Shown in pieces: positions 1-11,875 of a DNA stretch of 64,000 nucleotides (positions within the stretch are counted from its first letter, which is position 1; each line of letters starts with the position of its first letter). Origin of the DNA: Channallabes apus. Lineage: Eukaryota; Chordata; Actinopteri; Siluriformes; Clariidae. The translations under genes and the position numbers were made by a program. The notes below the pieces were generated by a model. The model saw only the letters and a program-made list of their open reading frames with translations, did no database searches and was not told where the DNA came from. The stretch covers positions 20,089,325 to 20,153,324 of the forward strand of contig CM060104.1 of the NCBI GenBank assembly GCA_030522415.1. Reading direction: 5' to 3'.

Positions 1-204
1 TGCATTGTGGTTTTTAAGTGCACGCTGCACTGGGGTGTTAAATATGTTCATGTATTTTGTAATGGGTTTGGCACAAGGGGGGCAACAACAAACACGGACG
101 AGGTCTTACGGAAAAGGGGTAATTTTACTTAGGGAAGGAAAAGGTTAAAGGAGGGAGGAAGGGAAAAAGGGAAGGAAAGGTGTGCACGTGCGGGTCTGGT
201 AAAT

Positions 205-704
205 TTCTGCCAACCACAGCTGCCATTTTTTTACCGTAAAATTTACGGTTTATTTATAAACCGTAGGAAAAAACGATTCAAATCCGCAAAATATACAGTA
301 TAATGAGTGCAATCCCGTACAACCAATAATGTTGCTACCGTATTTTCTATGGTAAATTTCTAGCAACCACAGTTTCCAGTTTTTTACTGTAAAATTTACG
401 GTTTATTTTTTACAGAGCAGATATTTTTCTCATTTTTAAACTCTATCAAGAAAGGTTTAGTAAAATATGAACTGATGCTCCATGATATTAGTAACAAATA
501 CCTTCTCTGAGAGTTTCCTTTTTATAAATACCGTAAATCTTAAATTTTACTGCAATAAACCATATTTTCATATGTTTTTAACTGTTAAATTTAAGGTCTT
601 ACTCTGTAAAATTCTACGGTTATCCCAAGTTTTGTGAAATACGGTTTTATTCTGTAGTTTATACGGCATTTTACTGTTAAAATTACGGAAAAATTTTACA
701 GTGT
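205..704. repeat. AT-rich interspersed repeat with TTACCGTAAAATTTACGG motifs
   Basis: The stretch is full of short palindromic units that alternate ACCGTAAA/TTTACGGT, and one block of about 60 bp occurs twice as a direct repeat (about 198-255 and 350-412). It ends near AATTTTACAGTG. This looks like a non-autonomous DNA-transposon family, but I could not define clean ends or a target duplication. Confidence 0.5.
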
Positions 705-719
705 ATGTATAAAAACTAA

Positions 720-3120
720 TGATTCATAATACTTCTGTTTATTTATTTGGTAGAAGATTGTCCAGCTTTTTATGTAACACCTACAACATTTATATTAAAT
801 CATCTCTCAAGCTCTGCAACTGGAATTTAAAAAATATTTATAATTTGTGTAACGTGGATGGCTAATATGATTATTAGCATTACATCAGTGATCACTTCTC
901 CTGGGAATCAGCCCATCTGTTTGGACTTGGAACTAAACAGATGTTTCATTAATGCAATAAATCTCATAATATAATGGGCCACTTTTTTTCTTAATGCTTT
1001 CATTACTGTGCCTTATTGCTTTATGGCTTGACTGTCTCGATCTCTCTCACAAATGCACACTGTGGAAAAAAAAGATCTTCCTCACAACTCCTACACTAAA
1101 ATGGTATGAAGTGAGATAACAGGCAACATGTCTAATTAAAACCACAAAATAAATATGTTTGCATAACAATAGTTTAATTGTTCTGTTGATTGACACCTTA
1201 GCTCCGTATAATGATAGTGAAGGTATTTCAGTGAGTCTCAAACAGGCCTTTTTCTCTTGGCATGAAACTCTACTGCACATGAATTTCACAGTCTGCTACC
1301 ATGGTGACAGGGAAATATTAAAGAACTAGCGTTAGTACCCGGCATTGATGGTTACAGAGTTTTTAGAAATAAATAAAAGGTTAAAGCTAAAAATAAACTG
1401 ATCAGCTTTAATGTCATCAGTGATATTTTTCAGGTTGAAGTCTACAGTACTGTACTGTATGTACATGTCTTCCTGTCTCTCTGTACATGTATATCTTACA
1501 CCTTGTTTATTTCTTATGTCTTCAGCCAAATACACTCCCTGTTCAGTAATCGGAGAGTGAATCACAGATGAGAACTCGAAAAAGTAGATCAGACTAAGTA
1601 GATGGAAAGCAGACTACAATTCGTCTTAAAAGGACTCCAGCGTGTTAAAATTCATTTTTCCACTTCAGCACTGTTATTTCAGTAGTGAAAATATTAAGTA
1701 ATCCCAGTAAAAATATTCAGGTTAGCTTTTCTAATGAATATGCATTGGTGCGGATGATTGTTAACATTGAGCAACTAGCTTATTAGTTGCTTATTTTAAA
1801 GTGGATTATTAAATCCAGCACATAACTGTTCATAATATAACTTTTACTCAACATTTTATTTTCACTTATGGTACAGGTTACACTTCAGACAGATATCTCA
1901 GTACAGTACTGCAAAAAAGATTGCAGACACACCCACAATTTGACGCAAAACTTGCAGTTCATAATCTGGCACATAACTGCTCATAACTTCTCTTCTACTA
2001 AACATTTTGGAGTATGCTATGATGAGTTTTTTGGTAATTTTTGGAGTAAGCTATGATGAGTCGCACTGTGTTGAGGAGTGCCAGCTATTAGACACCTTAC
2101 AGTTGTTTCTGTCTTCCGCATACTGTGCATACATCCGTAAACTATTACGTTGATGGCTCTGTTGAGTGACGCATATAACCAGGCCCACCCTGAGGCAAAG
2201 GTGTTGAACTGATTGACTCTGTTGAGTGACACGTATAGCCATGCGAACCTTATGGCGAAAGCGTTGAATGAGTAAAAACAACACTATATGCTGTGACATA
2301 ATCTAACTGTACAGACATATAGATAGACAGAATTTTTCTAAGACTGGCTTTCGGGTCCTCCAATTTACAGTATGAAACCAATGAGTTCTGACCAATGCAC
2401 AGTCAAAACCTTTCTTTTATTTACAGTATACAGATATTTTCCTGGAAATACATTATACTATTATTATATTATATAGTCAAAGACTACTGGAATACAAATA
2501 GTAGTGTGACCTTTACTAATGACCTAATTACTGAAAGTGGGGTACTTCTCAAGAATGAGTGCATTACTGGATTTTACAAGGAAATCTTAAGTTTATTTTA
2601 CTGAGAAATGCCAATCCACTGACCATTTTGTCATCACATCACATCAGGAGTGATCAACCACTAACCAACTGAAACATTAGTGTTGCTATTACTGTAGGTC
2701 CTGAAGTGTATAACAGATCATGGAGAGACAAAGCCGAATCCAGCTCTGTTTAGTCATTTCACTGGTTTTCAGGGAAAAAAAGTTTAATTTCCCCTTAAAT
2801 GCAAACCTCAAACAAATAAAGCCATCCATTTTATCATGTAAATCCATGCATTTGTGAACCTGAGGTCTACATTTTACCTACTGACTCATGACTCACAAGA
2901 ATGGCAGATTGTCCTATTCCCTTGTGACAAATAAACATGCAGCAAGATTATTTTTTTAGTAGATCTATTACATCATATACATGTTATATATGTGTGTATG
3001 TGTGTGCATAAGGATGGTCACTTAAATATTTCATGTTGGATGACTTTGATTTATCCAAATTTATCTACGCTTAATCTAAGATCAGTGCACGCATTGTATG
3101 AAAATAATTTATTTTTTAAA
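720..3120. other. Intergenic, no gene seen
   Basis: I see only short chance reading frames here, with no splice-bordered coding exon and no recognisable protein. Small internal duplications occur near 1815-2060 and 2157-2277. If the candidate promoter at 6130-6700 drives a minus-strand gene, this stretch would be part of its first intron. Confidence 0.5.
2157..2277. repeat. Two-copy tandem duplication of about 60 bp
   Basis: Two adjacent diverged copies both start around CTCTGTTGAGTGAC and end around GTTGAA. No larger array is present. Confidence 0.55.
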
Positions 3121-3133
3121 TAACTCCTTCATA

Positions 3134-3507
3134 GCGGCACGGTGGTGTAGTGGTTAGCACTGTCGTCTTGCACCTCCAGGGTCTGGGTTCGATTCCCGGC
3201 CAGGCTCGATTCCCGCCTCTGTGTGCATGGAGTTTGCATGTTCTCCCCGTGCTTGGTGGGTTTCCTCCGGGTACTCCGGTTTCCTCCCACAGTCCAAAGA
3301 TATGCAGGTTAGGCTAATTGGCGTTCCTAAATTGCCCGTAGTGTGTGATTGGGTGTGTGAGTGTGTGTATGTGTGTGTGCCCTGCGATGGATTGGCACCC
3401 TGTCCAGGGTGTACCCCGCCTAGTGCCCGAAGTCTCCTGGGATAGGCTCCAGGTCCCCCGCGACCCTGAACACAGGATTAAGCGCTATAGAAGATGAATG
3501 AATGAAT
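3134..3507 (+). mobile_element. Full-length tRNA-derived SINE (V-SINE-like) with 13-bp target duplication
   Basis: The 374-bp element starts with a tRNA-like head that keeps a recognisable A-box region (GTGGTGTAGTGGTTAGCAC) and B box (GGTTCGATTCC at 3186-3196). A conserved body (TTTCCTCCCACAGTCCAAAG) and a LINE-like tail ending in (TGAA)n follow. A perfect 13-bp direct repeat, TAACTCCTTCATA, flanks it at 3121-3133 and 3508-3520, which defines the insertion precisely. Its 3' part is nearly identical to the truncated copy at 30547-30807, so the subfamily moved recently. Such SINEs are pol III transcribed and copied by a partner LINE. Confidence 0.88.
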
Positions 3508-3520
3508 TAACTCCTTCATA

Positions 3521-4914
3521 TTCATAAAGCTAAGCAATCACCCCAGAGAAAACACACCTTCCACACTGCTTGAATTAAGAAATTAAATACTATATAATGT
3601 ATAAAATTATTTCAAACATAAAATGATAATGAACACCATGCCTTTATTTGGACACATTAATATACTTGCCTACAACTGCTCAGAGACCATGTATAAAAAA
3701 AGATGTTAAACATTTAGTCAAGGACTTTTAGTAAAATTTTCTCTTAAACAAAAACTTTAAACATACTGTATAAAGCTCCTCTTTTTACCCTATAAATCCT
3801 TGCATCCGTGAACACCCAGAAATAAAGCCCAGGTGAGAAAACCTGAACATTAGTGCAAAATGTTCTGAATTCAAATGCAGCATGATTGACAGGTGCGTAA
3901 AGCTGTCTCGTCTCTTTAATTGTATGACCCACTAGTGCATCCATAAGACTGGTCCCAGTTATCTTAAAGAGCATCTGTCTCCCCTAACCTCCAACCGGAA
4001 CAGAAAAGCTTCTTCGTCTGCTGGAGCCCAAGCTCTGTCCAGTGGGAGATAGAGCTTTCTGCTCTACTGCACCTCATTTTGGAATGTCCTCCCACCTACA
4101 GTATGCTGTCCACAGTTTCTGTCTGATTTTAAACCAGTTTCTAAAATTAACCTGTTTACTACGGGTTTAATTAACTTTATTTTATACATGTTTTTACCAT
4201 TTTATAATTTGATGAAAATTGATCACATGTTGATTGCTTTATTTCAAAGCCATTGTGGTGGTGTACAGAGACAAATTTACAAAGATTATGGCAGTGTTCA
4301 ATGGACTTATAGACCTGAATGTCCTTGTCTCAGCCTCACACCCTCTGAACACAGCATATATATTTTCTTTTGTACACTTTCCTGGATACAACCAACAAGA
4401 CCTTCAAAATTGTAATCTGATTGGCTCATCCTACACCCATGTAAACACACTATTAACTGAGTATTAACAGCATTCTATGTTTAAACAAGAAAAGGTATCT
4501 GGTTGGTCATCTGCCATGTAATTGGCCCTTTGTGTAACAATTTGACAAAACCTTAGCAGAAACAGAGCAAAATGATCAGTGTTAAAATAAAACACAGTGT
4601 CAAATCATCACCGTACAGTGTTTAGATAAGTCAGATTGGACTTGGATGTGTTAAATCAACAGATTTTACTGCTCAGGAATTTTAAATAGATTCCCAGCAC
4701 CAAAATTGTTCTCCACTGGCTGGGAGGCCCCAAAAATCAAGTGAGGCCATAATTCAGACATTTTGTGCAAAAAGTAGGACAAAACAATATGACACTTGTT
4801 ATTGTTGCTTTTTTTGCCTGCTCCCATTAAGGTGTTGCCACAATGGACCATTCAAACCTCACATTTATTGTGGCACAAAATAAATTTAATGCTTCCCTCC
4901 TATCGTTCCTTGGG
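3521..4914. other. Intergenic, nothing recognised
   Basis: No coding exon or RNA gene was recognised. Around 4815-4850 there is a short match to the 3' end of the repeat family also seen at 20855-21020 and 22165-22300. Confidence 0.45.
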
Positions 4915-5130
4915 GCCAGCAGTGGCTGAGTTTGAGGCACTCACTGGCATGAGAGAGTGTGGATAGTCCACCTACCTGCATACAGTATATTTGAAAACAG
5001 GAGGAAAGAGAACTTTTAGAAAGCCCAGGCAAATATCCAGAGAGCATGCAAAACTACACATAGAGAGTAACTGGAACACAGATTTGAACCCTGTAGCTTT
5101 AAAATGGAAGTGCTAACCACTGTGCCTTTA
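4915..5130 (-). mobile_element. Decayed V-SINE copy, reverse orientation
   Basis: Read on the minus strand it begins at the tRNA-like head (the plus-strand AACCACTGTGCC near 5113-5126 is the complement of the head). It retains a faint body match with many substitutions. Confidence 0.45.
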
Positions 5131-5265
5131 TGACACCCCTTTATTAGGAATATTATGTTTGTTTTATGGTGATGTTTATGAGGATGTTATAGAGAGACTT
5201 ATGACAACTGTTTATATCAGTATAGTAACAGGTTTACATATGATTCAGGCTTATGTATGCACAAT

Positions 5266-5778
5266 ATATACACCATATGGACAAAAGTATTTGCCCAAAC
5301 AAATTATTTTTGCCTGTTAATTACTGAATTCAGGTGTTTTAATCAGGCCTTGGACAATGATATGCTTCCAACTTTGTGGCAACAGATTGGGGAAGACCCT
5401 TCTCTATTCCAACATCACCGTGCCACAGTGCACCAAGCAAGGATTATAAAGACATTTTTTGATGAGTTTGGTGTGGAAGAACGTGATGATTGGCCCGCGA
5501 CAGAACCCCGACCTCAACCCCATCGAGCACCTTTGGGATGCTGGAACTGGGAGATTGCGAGTCGGACCTTCTCATCCAACATCCTCATAAATGCTCTACA
5601 GAATGAACGAGCACGAATTCCCACAGAAACATTCAAAAATCTTGAGGACAGCCGTCCAAGAAAAGTGGAAGCTGTTACAACTGCAAAAGGAGAACTCCAC
5701 ATTGACCTGGATGTATTTGGATACAATGGCACTGCAAATTTTTTTTTGCCAAGTATTTTTTGTCCATATAGTGTACTC
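5266..5778 (+). mobile_element. Internally deleted Tc1-like transposon with transposase 3' remnant
   Basis: The ends resemble inverted repeats: CCATATGGACAAAAGTAT near 5273 and the complementary AGTATTTTTTGTCCATATAG near 5752-5771. A plus-strand frame (5257-5844) encodes the C-terminal part of a Tc1 transposase. It includes a KTFFDEFGVEE region, a scrambled copy of the usual SPDLNPIEHLW block and an R-x-VEAV-x-x-AKGE tail. The N-terminal DNA-binding half and the first catalytic Asp are missing, so it cannot be active. Confidence 0.7.
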
Positions 5779-5934
5779 TGGGAAACCAAACAGAAACTAA
5801 AAAAAAAAGAAAAACATTGTAGAACATTTTTAAACCAGTATTAAACTTTTCCAGGAAGTTCAGTGGACCAGCAAATGTAAGCTGTGAATATTTTTTCAGA
5901 GAAAGCTTTAAGTTTATGAAACTTAATTCCCCCC

Positions 5935-6130
5935 CCCCCCCCCCCCCTTATGTAAGAAACTTTTTTTTTACTTAGTTTCGCATCATATTCTCCAGGCTCC
6001 GGGCTAAATGTACACGGCATGTAGTCAGGTAATAACATGCTGTTGGATCGCATGCCACGCAGGCGGGTACAGGATAATCCATCACTGGCTATGATGAAGT
6101 GTGAAGTAACGGCAGGCATTTCACTTACCT
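5935..6130. other. Poly-C tract and AT/GC transition next to candidate promoter
   Basis: A run of about 18 C is at 5930-5947. A minus-strand frame of 92 codons runs through here, but it begins just after a perfect splice donor, so it is more likely intron than exon. Confidence 0.35.
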
Positions 6131-6700
6131 GCTTGTCGGCAAGCCAAAGCGTGTTTCAGCTCCGATTTCCGGTAAAAGACGAGAAGTGATCTGGTGTGTC
6201 GGATGCGAGGCTTTAAGAAATCACAGGCAGCAACACGGACATGGAGTAAAGAAGAGTAAACGTGCAGTATACGCGCTTCTACTACACTACTTTAAAATAG
6301 GTAACAAATAGAACCGCCTTAGATTTAAGAAACTATTACACTCCTGTTCACTATCGCAACTTCTCCTCAATAAGAATCAGATCTGAAAATGTCAGAGTGA
6401 ACAAATATTTCCGTCCTTCGTACATGTATGGGTTTTCCTCCAACAGATCATCTATATACAGTAGTATAGAATGTCACGTCCGACGAGCGCCTACTTTCAG
6501 AAAGAGCAGTCCACAATCAGGTGGGGTTGTGCCTTCAAAGAGTGATTGACACTCCTCGAAGCCAATAAGGAGAAGGGTTGCAATAATAGGCGGGGCTATA
6601 TTACCCTGATCAACGTCGTTCCGTGACGCAGGCGCAGCGTCTCCCCAGAAGCGACCGCCTATTTGAATGAACCGCAGATGTGTTCCCCGAAGAGTGTGGG
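6130..6700 (-). promoter_or_regulatory. CpG-rich candidate promoter and non-coding first exon of a minus-strand gene
   Basis: CpG density rises clearly in this segment of an AT-rich region. On the minus strand a consensus donor, AAGCAG|GTAAGTG, puts an exon end at 6129, and no start codon in a long frame precedes it. The region includes CRE/NRF1-like GC-rich text (GTGACGCAGGCGCAGCG near 6623-6639) and a CCAAT box near 6562. In human the gene lying 3' of C7orf31 on the same strand is CYCS, which has a non-coding first exon, so a cycs promoter is one possibility. I found no cytochrome c coding sequence in 1-6100, so the identity is a guess. Confidence 0.4.
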
Positions 6701-6889
6701 TGTAAAGAAGACTTTCTCCAACATTTTACAGCCAGTGGCCCCATCAAATTTATTCTAATAAGTGTTCTATTTATTAGAGCTATTATGTAGTTTCACAGAC
6801 AAAACACATTTTATAGAAATATTCATCAAATTTAACTTACCATTATCTGTAAAGTTATTTATTTTTTGAGATATTGAGAATTGGATTAC

Positions 6890-7085
6890 CCAGTCACTCA
6901 CTCATCATCCATACCGCTTTATACACTATACAGGGACACAGCTGGACAGGGTGCCAATCTATCACAGGGCACACACACACATACACACACTCACGGGCAA
7001 TTTGGGAGTGCCAATCTGCATGTCTCTGGACTGTGGGAGGAAACCAGAGTATGTGGAGGAAACCCACCAAGCACGGGATGAATAA
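6890..7085 (-). mobile_element. Partial V-SINE, reverse orientation
   Basis: The plus strand reads as the complement of the SINE tail and body, from CATCCATACCGCTTTATACA through GTGCCAATC and CTGTGGGAGGAAACCAGAG to CCCACCAAGCACGGG. The tRNA-like head is missing. Confidence 0.7.
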
Positions 7086-9225
7086 ATCTACTAATAAGTT
7101 ATTACAAGTCACTTGCACTTTAAATGAATAAGTACTCATTACATTCTTGTGGATATTGGTAATAAATACAAACTTGTTGACAGAAGGTACTATGATTTCA
7201 ATCACTATAAGATGATTATGATGATGATAATAATGGTGATAACGACGATGATGATTGTAATGTCTTGTCTTTTGTGACAAAGTAACTGCATAAAAGACAG
7301 ATAAAGACACAGTCAATAAGGGCCACTTCCAGCTTCCCCTGTCACATTGCGGCACACCCATTTATGTCATCTACCAGGCGTTCACTGGATATTATAATCA
7401 TTATCATCAAATCACTCCCTGGCTATGTTTCATAGATACCTGGATCCACCTTTACAACTACTGGTACAAACAAATAAACAAAGTTTAAATTGAATGTGAT
7501 TTATTGTGACATTACATTGTGTTTTAGATACTGGGCATTTTGGGCTTGTATGGAGTACTGAGGGTGTGCTTTTTATTTCCCTACGACATAGAGAACACCG
7601 AACTGCCCTGTCACATTCTGACCTGTCATTCTAACTACCTAACTGAGGTTCTTCTTGATATGTCATATCATGATCAAATCTGATATTGGAAGTTATTCCT
7701 ATGATATTTTTATTGTTGGATACGACTACTGGGATACTTTAAATCCAGTGTGATATTACAGTTTGCTTTAGTTTTATTATGATTTGTAAAAAGTATAAGC
7801 TGTTTGCACAAAAATTCCACTCAGTGATACACTTGCTACCATGTCTACAGTATGCCATATCCTCCTGCTAAATGTGGTCTACATCTGCTCATTTATACCC
7901 AGTATAGTCTCTTCATCACCATGACAACACCAATAAGAGGATAAATGTTGGTAGAGGAATGAAAGTGATGCTGAATGTTTCATGCATGGATACAAATGAG
8001 TAACTCCCTCATGAAATCAACATTTCTTTAAAAAGTGCCAATGTTTGTGAGGTCACAACAGAATCTGATGAGCAAAGACAATGAATTTTTTCTGGACATT
8101 CATTCCATATGTCTAAAGGTGATATACACATGCTTTAGTGCATACAAATTCCCTCTAGTTTTTTTTCCCCAATACACATGACACATTTTTATGAATTTGT
8201 ATAGATTGTACATATTTATACATATTGTTAGTCATGGTCCAGCATGATGTGTGTGTTATGGGGGTGTGTTTGCTATGGAATATGTATTTTTAGCACATTC
8301 CAGGGGTACTACACACTGCCTCATGAAAGAAAGGGCTCAGGTGTGTCACAGGAACAAGCACACAGAAGTGGGTGTGTTAAATTACGTAAGTCTTGTGGGC
8401 TTTTAACACACTGCAATCCAGCAACCATGCAACTAGTATGGATTTGGGGATAGGGATCCTGTGTATCAAGAAGGCACTGAGCGGCATAAACATCGCATAC
8501 TGTACAATTCACCTGGTTTCTTCTTCCAGAAAGTCAAATCTGGATGTGATAATAATGTTACTTTTCTAATCTGTGAAACTGGAATGATAGAATATGTCAT
8601 GGATTACACAACTTGACATTAAATGGTTTATAAATGGTTACCTATGTAATATTCATGTTTTGTGTTATTTCACGTATACTGTAGGCCTATATTAGTGTAC
8701 ACTGAATCTTTAGGAAGGCCCCAGTCATGATCTAACAGTTCTGATCTGCCTGATTGAGTCACCTGATAAGAAAAAGGATGAAACTGGATCCTATAATAAA
8801 GGCTTCAGGGACAAGTTTTGTGATCACCATTCATTCCGGGGCAAAATTTGAATGTGTGGGGAAGATGGCTCACAGAATGCATGATGAAAGACAACTTTAA
8901 ATAACTGTTGATGTCTGACATCTAGTGGAGATTTGCTTGCATTGCAACAAGTAAAATCTACAGTATACTGAAGAAACACTGTATACACCTTCAGTGTTTT
9001 TTATTTTTATATTTTCAACATTGTTTGAAAAAACACATATTGAATAATGGGATAATGTAGTAAAAAAAGATAAACAACCCAGAATATGTTTTAGATTGTC
9101 CAAAGTTGGTATATTTAAGGTGGATAACAACTGGCCACACTCACACAGATGTGCAGTGAAAGGGTACAAATTCAGTAGCCCTATTAGTGCTACTACACCT
9201 AATGTACAAATCATATACATATTAT
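7086..9225. other. Intergenic, with a short imperfect GAT microsatellite
   Basis: Nothing coding was recognised. A (GAT)n/(GATAAT)n stretch is at about 7207-7256. Reading frames here are short and lack splice context. Confidence 0.45.
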
Positions 9226-9229
9226 GGAA

Positions 9230-10285
9230 AGAAACACTCAGTTAGGTAAAACGAAAAGTCAGTCCATCATTACTTCAAGAAATGATGGTCAGTTAATTAC
9301 AAGCATCTCAAGAACTATGAATGTGGAAACAGATCTTTGAAATTACAGTCGACAAGAAAGTGACGACTGGCTCCCCAGAGGACCATAACAGGAATCAATA
9401 ACCAATAGCTACCTCTGTTGCAGAGGATAAGTTTATCAGAATGGCCAGCCGTAGAAACCTGCTGACTTACAGCCCACATAAATGCTCAGAGTTTATGGGT
9501 CAGACATGTTTCAACATCCACTTTTCAGAGGAGAATGTGCGAGTCAAGTTGAATTACCACAAAGAAATCATTAGGTACTTCAGAAAAACAACAGCCAGAA
9601 GAGACTTGCTTGGCCAAAAAATAGAAGGAATGGACATTGGATCACTGGAAAACTGTCCTTTGGTCTGGTGAGTCCAAATTTGAGATTTCTGGTTGTAACC
9701 AACATATCTTTGTTAGATGTAGAAATGGTGACCAGATGTTTCCTGAATATGTGGTTCCTACTGTAAAGCATGAGGATGAAGGTGTAATGGTGTGATGGGT
9801 GCTTTGCTGGGGACACTGATGGTGACAGTCAAAATTATGGGCACGTTTAACCAGCATACTTAACCTACCACAGCATTTCCCAGTGATATCCATCTGGTGT
9901 GCACATAGTGACACCCTCATTTGATTTCCAACAGGACAATAACCCCAGACATACGTCTAGGTTATTTAAGAGCTATCGGTCTAAGGAGAGTGATGGAGTG
10001 CTACATCAGATGACCTGGCCTTCACCCAATCACCCGATCTAAAACCAGTTGAGATGGTTTGGGATGAGTTAGATTAGAAATGATGGAAAAATCAGCCAAC
10101 AAGTATTCAATACCTCTGAGAACTCCTTCAAGACTTTTGCAAAACCATTCCAGATGACTTCCTCATGAGGCTAACTGACACAATGCCAATGTCATAATTT
10201 CAGTGTCCTCAATATTAATATATAGTGTTGAAAACAATAAAAATAATCACTGAATAATCAGTCCAAATTTCTGACTATGTACAGT
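9230..10285 (+). pseudogene. Decayed Tc1-like transposon with transposase remnants
   Basis: Plus-strand frames show fragments of a Tc1 transposase in the right order. A SISRTMN-like helix-turn-helix piece near 9310 comes first, then an RRNLLTYSPHK segment (9441-9671) that runs towards the first catalytic region. A QQDN...H motif follows near 9928 and a SP(D)L-KPVEMVW-like block near 10030-10060. Several frameshifts and stops separate them. The ends are poorly preserved. Confidence 0.6.
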
Positions 10286-10489
10286 ATACAGTATGTACAG
10301 TACGTGCATCAATAAGCCATTGAGTCTGTCGCCGGTTTACCCGTTTCCCTTTTTTGAAGTCATTTTGTAGGTCCTGAACCAGGAATAATTTAGTCCTTAT
10401 CAAAGTCTTGCTAATTTTTTTCTGCCTGCAACCCATCAACTTTGGGTAAAAAAATGTTCACTTGCTGCCTACAATATCACACTTCCAGG

Positions 10490-10575
10490 TGTCATTGTAA
10501 CAAAATATTGTAACTGTAGCTACTGTGACAAGGACCAAATTGTGATGGCTAGATGACTGGGTCAGAACAAGTCTA
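10490..10575 (+). repeat. Fragment of the Tc1-like family seen at 35019-36060
   Basis: The text around ACCAAATTGTGATGGCTAGA and CTGGGTCAGA matches the transposase N-terminal region of the family represented at 35019-36060 (same wording near 35430-35455). It is a short isolated fragment. Confidence 0.45.
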
Positions 10576-10697
10576 AAGCTCAACCAGGTCAATGCTCAAC
10601 ATTCAGAATTCATATGGAGCGCATGTACATATGTAACTATTATGTGTTAATATACAAAAAGTCAGAATAAAGATAGACTCTGGTCTATTATTACTTT

Positions 10698-10703
10698 TTT
10701 ATT
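10698..10703 (-). promoter_or_regulatory. Candidate poly(A) signal for c7orf31
   Basis: On the minus strand an AATAAA lies about 640 bases beyond the stop codon of c7orf31. This would give a 3' UTR over 10690-11338. No competing coding sequence lies between. Confidence 0.35.
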
Positions 10704-11338
10704 TCAAATTGTTGCAGAGGCTCTGGTAAAGCAGTAGAGCAAAAATAAATCAAGCAAGCAAAAATAGGTGCATAGTACAGCCTTAACGGAAAGCATGACA
10801 TGCTCCCAAAGTTTCCTCATGCTTCATGAAGACCTTTTAGTAGAATAGATACCCAAATACTAAATAGCACTCTTCTATCACAGGTGACTTGAACTCCATG
10901 CATAGAGCATGTGAATAGGAGCATTCAGCACTGCAGAGTACAGCTCAGTCTGTTGAAATGCCTCAAGGTCAAGCAAGGCAGAACAAAAACATCTGCTGTC
11001 TTCTCAAGGACACAGACAGCAAACCATGCTTTTCACCAGTTTGAAAGAGCTTTAAAAAAAAGTGAGAATAAGCAGAATAATGTTGAGGAAAATTCTAAGG
11101 TCAGCATAGCACCTTACTAAAGAAATGCATTGCAGACTCTCAGAACTGTCTTCAGCATATAAAGTAACAGTGCTGGCTGAAAACACACTAGCACTCTTAA
11201 TATTTAGCATAGCAGTCAGTGCAGATGGTTTGCAACATTTTCCAAACATATTTAAACTCAGACTTACGCAAAGAACTAAGAAGAAAGGATTGAGGATGCA
11301 CTAGAGCCAACACTGGTGCAAATGGTGCATTTAAATGT

Positions 11339-11875
11339 TCAGTTATGAAAATAGTAAGAGTTAAAGCCATAAAAGAAGTGCTTTCTCCCAGTGTGATGGT
11401 TGTCCCTGAGATCCACAGTGGCATCCTGCAGGGACTCACTAAATATTCGGTGGGCTTTTGATCTGCTAAAAGAGTCCTGAAGCTCCAGTAGATCAGACCC
11501 CAAATCCTTACTGCTTTTCTTTACTCCATACCCAAAGGTGCCTCTAGATAAGCGTTGACGGATTGGGGAAATAATACAAGAAATCTCTTTCATTTTCTCC
11601 TCATCTTCAAAGTTTTTCACTGTTTGCTCGAAGTGCACACGCTTGTCCGTCTCCTCTTCACTGGGTGGTGCTGTGCACTTAAGCTGTGCACTTAAGCTAC
11701 TGTCCAGGGGTCCATGTGTTTGTGTAAAGCTCATACCTGAGTCTGGAGGCTCTGGTGAAAAAGAATGTGAGTAGGGAGGGCACGGGTTGTCCAGATGACA
11801 TTGACTCTGCAGAATCCTAGCTCTGTGACCTTCAGGTGGTCGAGGGGGCAGAAAAATGGGATAAGATCGCTCCAT
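11339..11875 (-). CDS. c7orf31: c7orf31 terminal coding exon
   Basis: The acceptor CAG lies directly before the ATG at 11875, but this Met is internal: the upstream exon joins in phase 0. The exon encodes 178 residues, starting with a PRPPEGHRARI block, then a low-complexity Ser/Pro-rich middle, and ending in the conserved basic/aromatic C-terminus with FYGFNSYYF. Confidence 0.88.
   Translation of the reverse strand: MERSYPIFLPPRPPEGHRARILQSQCHLDNPCPPYSHSFSPEPPDSGMSFTQTHGPLDSSLSAQLKCTAPPSEEETDKRVHFEQTVKNFEDEEKMKEISCIISPIRQRLSRGTFGYGVKKSSKDLGSDLLELQDSFSRSKAHRIFSESLQDATVDLRDNHHTGRKHFFYGFNSYYFHN

Noticed and set aside
1..6100. Possible cytochrome c (cycs) coding exons, expected from human gene order
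   Set aside because: No frame on either strand resembles cytochrome c; only the candidate promoter is kept, at low confidence.
6874..7361. Overlapping frames with His/Thr repeats
   Set aside because: They come from a reverse-orientation SINE, a CA run and a GAT microsatellite.
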